In this document: in pieces, positions 21,792 to 25,520 of the stretch | How the letters are laid out: every line of letters starts with the position of its first letter | Numbering within the stretch: the first letter of the stretch is position 1 | DNA from: an uncultured Dorea sp. | GTDB taxonomy: Bacteria; Bacillota_A; Clostridia; Lachnospirales; Lachnospiraceae | NCBI GenBank assembly: GCA_910579015.1 | Contig: CAJTRO010000052.1 | Span: 1 to 25,520, forward strand | Direction of reading: 5' to 3' | Length of the DNA: 25,520 nt | Translations under genes and position numbers: made by a program | The notes under the pieces: generated by a model | Database searches by the model: none | The model's input: the letters and a program-made list of their open reading frames with translations, nothing else | Told to the model about the DNA's origin: nothing

Positions 21792-23090
21792 TTATTTCTT
21801 CACCTGCTTCTTAGGCACGAGCATGTCCGCCCCTCCCATATATGGACGAAGCGCCTCAGGAATCCTGACTGTCCCGTCAGCCTGAAGGTTATTTTCCAGA
21901 AATGCGATCAACATTCTCGGCGGAGCCGCCACCGTATTATTCAGTGTATGAGCAAAATATTTTCCTTCTGCTCCTTTCACGCGAATGCCGAGACGTCTTG
22001 CCTGAGCATCACCAAGGTTAGAACAGCTTCCTACCTCAAAGTATTTCTTCTGCCTTGGAGACCACGCCTCCACATCGCAGGATTTTACTTTCAGGTCTGC
22101 CAAGTCGCCCGAACAGCATTCCAGTGTACGTACCGGAATATCCATGGAACGGAACAGATCTACCGTATTCTGCCAGAGATTATCGTACCACTTCATACTT
22201 TCCTTTGGCTTGCACACTACGATCATCTCCTGTTTCTCAAACTGATGGATCCTGTACACTCCTCTTTCCTCGATCCCATGAGATCCCTTCTCCTTTCTGA
22301 AACATGGAGAATAGCTGGTCAATGTCTGCGGGAGTTCTTCTTCCTCTAACATTGTTCCTATGAATTTACCGATCATGGAATGCTCGCTGGTTCCAATAAG
22401 ATAGAGATCCTCTCCTTCTATCTTATACATCATCGCATCCATTTCTGCGAAACTCATTACGCCTGTCACAACATTGCTTCTGATCATGAACGGCGGAATA
22501 CAGTAGGTAAATCCGCGTCCGATCATAAAATCACGTGCATAGGACAGAACTGCCGAGTGCAGTCTTGCAATATCTCCCATCAGATAGTAGAATCCATTTC
22601 CTGCAACCTTTCCTGCCGCTTCAAGATCTATTCCCTTGAAGCTCTCCATGATATCTGTATGATAGGGAATCTCATAGTCCGGTACTACCGGCTCTCCATA
22701 TTTCTGGATTTCTACATTCTCACTGTCGTCTTTCCCGATCGGTACGGAAGGATCTATGATATTCGGAATAGACATCATGATCTTCTTGATCTGTCCTTCT
22801 ACATCTTTTTCCTCCGCTGAAAGAGCTTCCACTCTGTCCGCATTCTCCTGGACCTTTTTCTTTAACTCTTCCGCCTCTTCCTTCTTTCCCTGTGCCATAC
22901 ATGCACCGATCTGCTTCGATATCTTATTACGGTCCGCGCGGAGCGCTTCTACCTCCTGCTTGATTTCTCTGTTCCTCTGGTCTAATCCCAATACCTCATC
23001 TACCAGAGGCAGTTTCTCATCCTGAAACTTTTTCTTGATATTCTCTTTTACAACATCTGGATTCATTCTCACAAACTTAATATCTAACAT
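21792..23090 (-). CDS. serS: Seryl-tRNA synthetase, 432 aa
   Basis: Class II aminoacyl-tRNA synthetase that charges tRNA-Ser. Residues about 1-105 form the antiparallel coiled-coil arm that grips the tRNA long variable arm (LDQRNREIKQEVEALRADRNKISKQIG, then KKKVQENADRVEAL). The catalytic domain carries motif 2, FRKEKGSHGIEERGVYRIHQFEKQEM (about 266-291), and motif 3 near 385-405 with the conserved Arg. Motif 3 reads NNTVAAPPRML rather than the common bacterial NGSGLAVGR form, a variant known to me from clostridial enzymes. I choose ATG 23090 because AGGAGG lies 8 bases upstream; ATG 23096 would be only 2 bases from it. Probably in one operon with the DUF4446 gene. Confidence 0.97.
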   Translation of the reverse strand: MLDIKFVRMNPDVVKENIKKKFQDEKLPLVDEVLGLDQRNREIKQEVEALRADRNKISKQIGACMAQGKKEEAEELKKKVQENADRVEALSAEEKDVEGQIKKIMMSIPNIIDPSVPIGKDDSENVEIQKYGEPVVPDYEIPYHTDIMESFKGIDLEAAGKVAGNGFYYLMGDIARLHSAVLSYARDFMIGRGFTYCIPPFMIRSNVVTGVMSFAEMDAMMYKIEGEDLYLIGTSEHSMIGKFIGTMLEEEELPQTLTSYSPCFRKEKGSHGIEERGVYRIHQFEKQEMIVVCKPKESMKWYDNLWQNTVDLFRSMDIPVRTLECCSGDLADLKVKSCDVEAWSPRQKKYFEVGSCSNLGDAQARRLGIRVKGAEGKYFAHTLNNTVAAPPRMLIAFLENNLQADGTVRIPEALRPYMGGADMLVPKKQVKK

Positions 23091-23129
23091 ATCCATCTCC
23101 TCCTATATTTTCTACATATCTTAATCTCT

Positions 23130-23663
23130 TTATTTCTTTATATTATCTATCTCTTTCTCGTAATCGTCGAAGATTGCCTTGTCAAGTGCTTCTGCTTCTT
23201 CCTCGGCTAACTCTACGTAACTTTCGCCTTTAACAATCTCCTTGATATAAGTGTAACAACCCTCTCTGCTGTGCATGGCATTCATGATCCATCCGTTATT
23301 GTTACTGTCCAGCAGTGCGACCGCAAAGCTCAACTTTCCTCCCATCTCGTTAAATGCATCATACTTAACGATTCCTGTTTTCTGAAAGTTCTTATCCAGC
23401 TTTTTAGTGAGATCCTTAATATCTATGCGGTTCTGTTTTGTCACTTTAAGTATGGAATCAATCTCTCCAAACTTTTCTTTCAAACTCTCTTCTAAATTCT
23501 TCCCATTTCTGCCTTTCATAAACGTATTGTATGTACTTTGCAGACGATTATATTTTATAGTAAGATTCACATACAGTAAAAAAAGTATGACAATCAGAAT
23601 CACTATAAATAAAAATATAAATGCCGGATCTATTCCTAATCTCGCCAGTATCTTACTCTCCAT
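23130..23663 (-). CDS. DUF4446 membrane-anchored protein, 177 aa
   Basis: Conserved Firmicutes protein of unknown function, commonly found next to parB. One membrane helix at about residues 13-35 is followed by a coiled-coil region (about 38-95) and a C-terminal globular domain with the family signature VKYDAFNEMGGKLSFAVALLDSNNNGWIMNAMHSREGCYTYIKEI (about 99-143). Its ATG overlaps the end region of parB (3 bases between stop and start), so translation is likely coupled. A role in chromosome organisation or the cell envelope is suggested only by its neighbours. Confidence 0.9.
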   Translation of the reverse strand: MESKILARLGIDPAFIFLFIVILIVILFLLYVNLTIKYNRLQSTYNTFMKGRNGKNLEESLKEKFGEIDSILKVTKQNRIDIKDLTKKLDKNFQKTGIVKYDAFNEMGGKLSFAVALLDSNNNGWIMNAMHSREGCYTYIKEIVKGESYVELAEEEAEALDKAIFDDYEKEIDNIKK

Positions 23664-23666
23664 ATA

Positions 23667-24581
23667 TTAATCTTCCCTTCGTATGCTCATTATCATATCG
23701 AACACTCGTTCTAATTCACTGTCAGAATAATATTCTATCTCTATCTTGCCTTTTCCGTTTCCTTTGGAAGCAATACTTACTTTCGTACCAATAACTTCCT
23801 TCATCTTATCCTCAAAGCTTTTGAATATAAAAGCGTTTTCTACAGTTTTCTTTTCTTTTGATTTCTTTGGATTCTTAATATCCTTGATCAGCTTTTCCGT
23901 TTCACGTACACTTAATTTCTCGTCAAAAATCTTATTCGCTAATATATACTGCTGTTCTTTATCATCAATTGCAAGAAGAGCCCTGGCATGTCCGGTTGTT
24001 ATCATATCATCTATGATCATCTGTTGAACATTTTCATTTAACTTCAGCAGACGCATAGAATTCGTCACGGCTGCCCTGCTCTTCGATACTCTCTCCGCAA
24101 CTTCATCCTGTTTGAGATTAAATTCTTCCAGAAGTCTTTTGAAAGCCATAGCTTCTTCAATCGGGTTGAGATTCTCCCTCTGGATATTCTCAATCAGACC
24201 AATCTCTACAATTTCTTGTTCTGTATAATCTTTAATGATAACAGGTATCTCTTTTAAGCCTGCTATCTTCGCTGCGCGCCATCTTCTCTCTCCTGCAATG
24301 ATCTCATAATAATCTTTTCTCTTCCTTACCAACAAGGGTTGCAGTATACCGAATTGTCTGATAGAATCTGCTAGTTCTAACAATCCATCCTCTTCGAATT
24401 TCTTACGCGGTTGTTCTCTGTTAGGCTCTACTATATTTATCTTCATCATCTGTTTGCCTGAATTAGTTTCTGATTCAGGTTCACTCTTTGGCTGTGATTC
24501 TGATTCTACAGTTTTTGTCCCCCTATTATCCGGTATGAGACTATCAAGTCCTTTTCCCAGTCCTTTCTTTTTTACCGCCAT
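23667..24581 (-). CDS. parB: Chromosome partitioning protein ParB/Spo0J, 304 aa
   Basis: CTP-dependent DNA clamp that loads at parS sites near the origin and works with ParA. Residues 4-16 (KKKGLGKGLDSLI) are the ParA-stimulating tail. The ParB/sulfiredoxin domain (about 47-135) contains box GERRWRAAK at 97-105 and ENIQRENLNPIEEA at about 131-144. The HTH lies at about 157-181 (KQDEVAERVSKSRAAVTNSMRLL), and the C-terminal dimerisation domain at about 260-304. GGGGAGG precedes ATG 24581, 15 bases after the parA stop. Confidence 0.97.
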   Translation of the reverse strand: MAVKKKGLGKGLDSLIPDNRGTKTVESESQPKSEPESETNSGKQMMKINIVEPNREQPRKKFEEDGLLELADSIRQFGILQPLLVRKRKDYYEIIAGERRWRAAKIAGLKEIPVIIKDYTEQEIVEIGLIENIQRENLNPIEEAMAFKRLLEEFNLKQDEVAERVSKSRAAVTNSMRLLKLNENVQQMIIDDMITTGHARALLAIDDKEQQYILANKIFDEKLSVRETEKLIKDIKNPKKSKEKKTVENAFIFKSFEDKMKEVIGTKVSIASKGNGKGKIEIEYYSDSELERVFDMIMSIRRED

Positions 24582-24596
24582 TATATCCTCCCCTTA

Positions 24597-25358
24597 TTAT
24601 TCCTTTTCTATCACTTCTTCAGCAAGTTTCATATAACTCTCAGCTCCTGCCGATCTCGGATCATATTGATTGATTGGAGTTCCATAACTTGGTGCTTCTG
24701 CAAGACGAATATTTCTTGGAATAATGGTCTTGTATATATTCTGTTGCAGATTATCTTTTACATTTTCCACTACCTGCAACGACAGATTGGTTCTTGCATC
24801 GTACATCGTGAATACAACACCTTCTATATTCAATGCCGGATTCAGCCTGTCCCTGACCAGTTCCACTGTACGTATCAACTGGCTCAAACCTTCCAATGCA
24901 TAATACTCACACTGAATCGGAACCAGCACAGAATCTGCGGTAGTCATTGCATTTATAGTAAGCAGACTCAATGATGGAGGACAATCAATAATCACAAAAT
25001 CATAATTATCCCTGACCTTCTGAATAGAATTCTTTACTATAAATTCCTTATTTTCTTCATCAATCAACTCAATTTCAACCGCTGACAAATCTACATTTGA
25101 AGGCAGTATATCAAGATTCTCTATTGTTCCCTTATTAATTACATCTTCTACATCTATCTCGCCTAAGATCATGTCATATATTGTCTTATCTATAGATCCC
25201 TTGTCTAATCCGAGCCCACTCGACATATTCCCCTGTGGATCCATATCTATAGCCAAGACCTTTTGACCTTTTTCAGCAAGACAGGCCGACAAATTAATCG
25301 CAGTTGTAGTCTTGCCAACTCCGCCTTTTTGATTGGCAATCGCTATTATTCTTCCCAT
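24597..25358 (-). CDS. parA: Chromosome partitioning ATPase ParA/Soj, 253 aa
   Basis: Deviant Walker A ATPase acting with ParB in origin segregation and replication control. The P-loop is KGGVGKTT (11-18), followed by AIDMDPQGN (about 39-47) and VIIDCPPSLSLL (about 122-133), all typical of the ParA/MinD family. Its length equals the chromosomal Soj class without an N-terminal HTH. AGAGGTGAT precedes ATG 25358. It is the first gene of the parA-parB-DUF4446-serS run, and an extended -10 promoter lies just upstream. Confidence 0.97.
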   Translation of the reverse strand: MGRIIAIANQKGGVGKTTTAINLSACLAEKGQKVLAIDMDPQGNMSSGLGLDKGSIDKTIYDMILGEIDVEDVINKGTIENLDILPSNVDLSAVEIELIDEENKEFIVKNSIQKVRDNYDFVIIDCPPSLSLLTINAMTTADSVLVPIQCEYYALEGLSQLIRTVELVRDRLNPALNIEGVVFTMYDARTNLSLQVVENVKDNLQQNIYKTIIPRNIRLAEAPSYGTPINQYDPRSAGAESYMKLAEEVIEKE

Positions 25359-25387
25359 CTCTTATCACCTCTCTTATTCATTAATTT

Positions 25388-25396
25388 AGTATATCA
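25388..25396 (-). promoter_or_regulatory. Probable extended -10 promoter of parA
   Basis: On the minus strand TGATATACT reads as TG-n-TATACT, an extended -10 box, 30 bases ahead of the start codon. The -35 region (TTGCTA, 19 bases upstream) is weak. The region further right (25397-25520) holds no gene I can support. Confidence 0.5.
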
Positions 25397-25479
25397 CTTT
25401 TCATTCTACTAATCTAGCAAATGTTATATTTAAAATATTTTTTGGACAAAAGGATTTGGTTGATTTTGTACCTCAGCTT

Positions 25480-25510
25480 GCAGTCTTTGCGGTCGCGGCT
25501 TTTAGACTGC
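25480..25510. other. GC-rich stem-loop near the window edge
   Basis: GCAGTCT (25480-25486) pairs with AGACTGC (25504-25510) around a 17-base GC-rich loop. There is no U-tract, so a terminator is not supported. It may be part of a gene end or an operator cut by the window edge. Confidence 0.3.
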
Positions 25511-25520
25511 TTCCTTCTGT

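Noticed and set aside
23091..23129. T-box riboswitch ahead of serS
   Set aside because: Only 39 bases separate serS from the DUF4446 gene, too short for a T-box leader.
25359..25520. parS site or oriC elements upstream of parA
   Set aside because: I looked for the TGTTTCACGTGAAACA-type palindrome and DnaA-box clusters and saw none in the 162 bases available.

Overview
The window looks like the chromosome of a gut-type Firmicute, most likely a Lachnospiraceae (Clostridia). The evidence is the core block parA-parB-DUF4446-serS-DUF3881, clostridial ribosome binding sites, and a sortase-assembled pilus locus built from Cna-B/SpaA-like proteins. I cannot fix the genus. Every gene I accept lies on the minus strand, so the window reads from right (upstream) to left (downstream).

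Right part (20788-25520), conserved chromosome: parA (soj), parB (spo0J), a DUF4446 membrane protein, seryl-tRNA synthetase and a DUF3881-like protein. This block ends in one or two hairpin terminators near 20676-20750.

Middle (17388-20621), a control module. A tyrosine recombinase gene (19192-20376) sits in a 1.5 kb segment bounded by a 15-bp repeat in inverted orientation (19129-19143 and 20607-20621). Just inside the right repeat is a near-consensus sigma-A promoter (TTGACT, 17 bp, TAAAAT, 20536-20564). It points out of the segment, away from any gene and into a terminator. Inversion would aim it at the two-gene operon on the left: a small protein of an unnamed family (18606-19064) and a SARP/BTAD-type activator with a degenerate GGDEF-like tail (17388-18587). 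I read this as a self-contained invertible promoter switch, captured here in the apparent OFF orientation.

Between the switch and the pilus genes (15903-17387) lie a decayed Rpn/PD-(D/E)XK transposase fragment, a deoxynucleotide-kinase-like P-loop protein and an XRE repressor, closed by terminators on both sides.

Left part (1-15764), a probable single pilus operon of more than 15 kb: a paralogue of the small switch-linked protein (15285-15764), a coiled-coil protein, a type I signal peptidase, a 2873-residue surface protein, a 744-residue ancillary pilin (LPNSG), a 498-residue backbone pilin (LPSTG), and two class C sortases, the last cut by the window edge. The giant protein has an N-terminal membrane segment, five Cys/His motifs, a CHAP-like domain with an apparently lost catalytic His, tandem Cna-B-like domains and three InlB-type repeats, but no LPXTG signal. 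Two strong hairpins without U-tracts separate cistrons and may set expression ratios.

Proposed logic (inference): the recombinase flips its own segment; in one orientation the outward promoter makes the small protein and the SARP activator; the activator turns on the pilus operon, whose promoter has a recognisable -10, no good -35, and a direct heptamer repeat at a SARP-like position. The result would be phase-variable pili.
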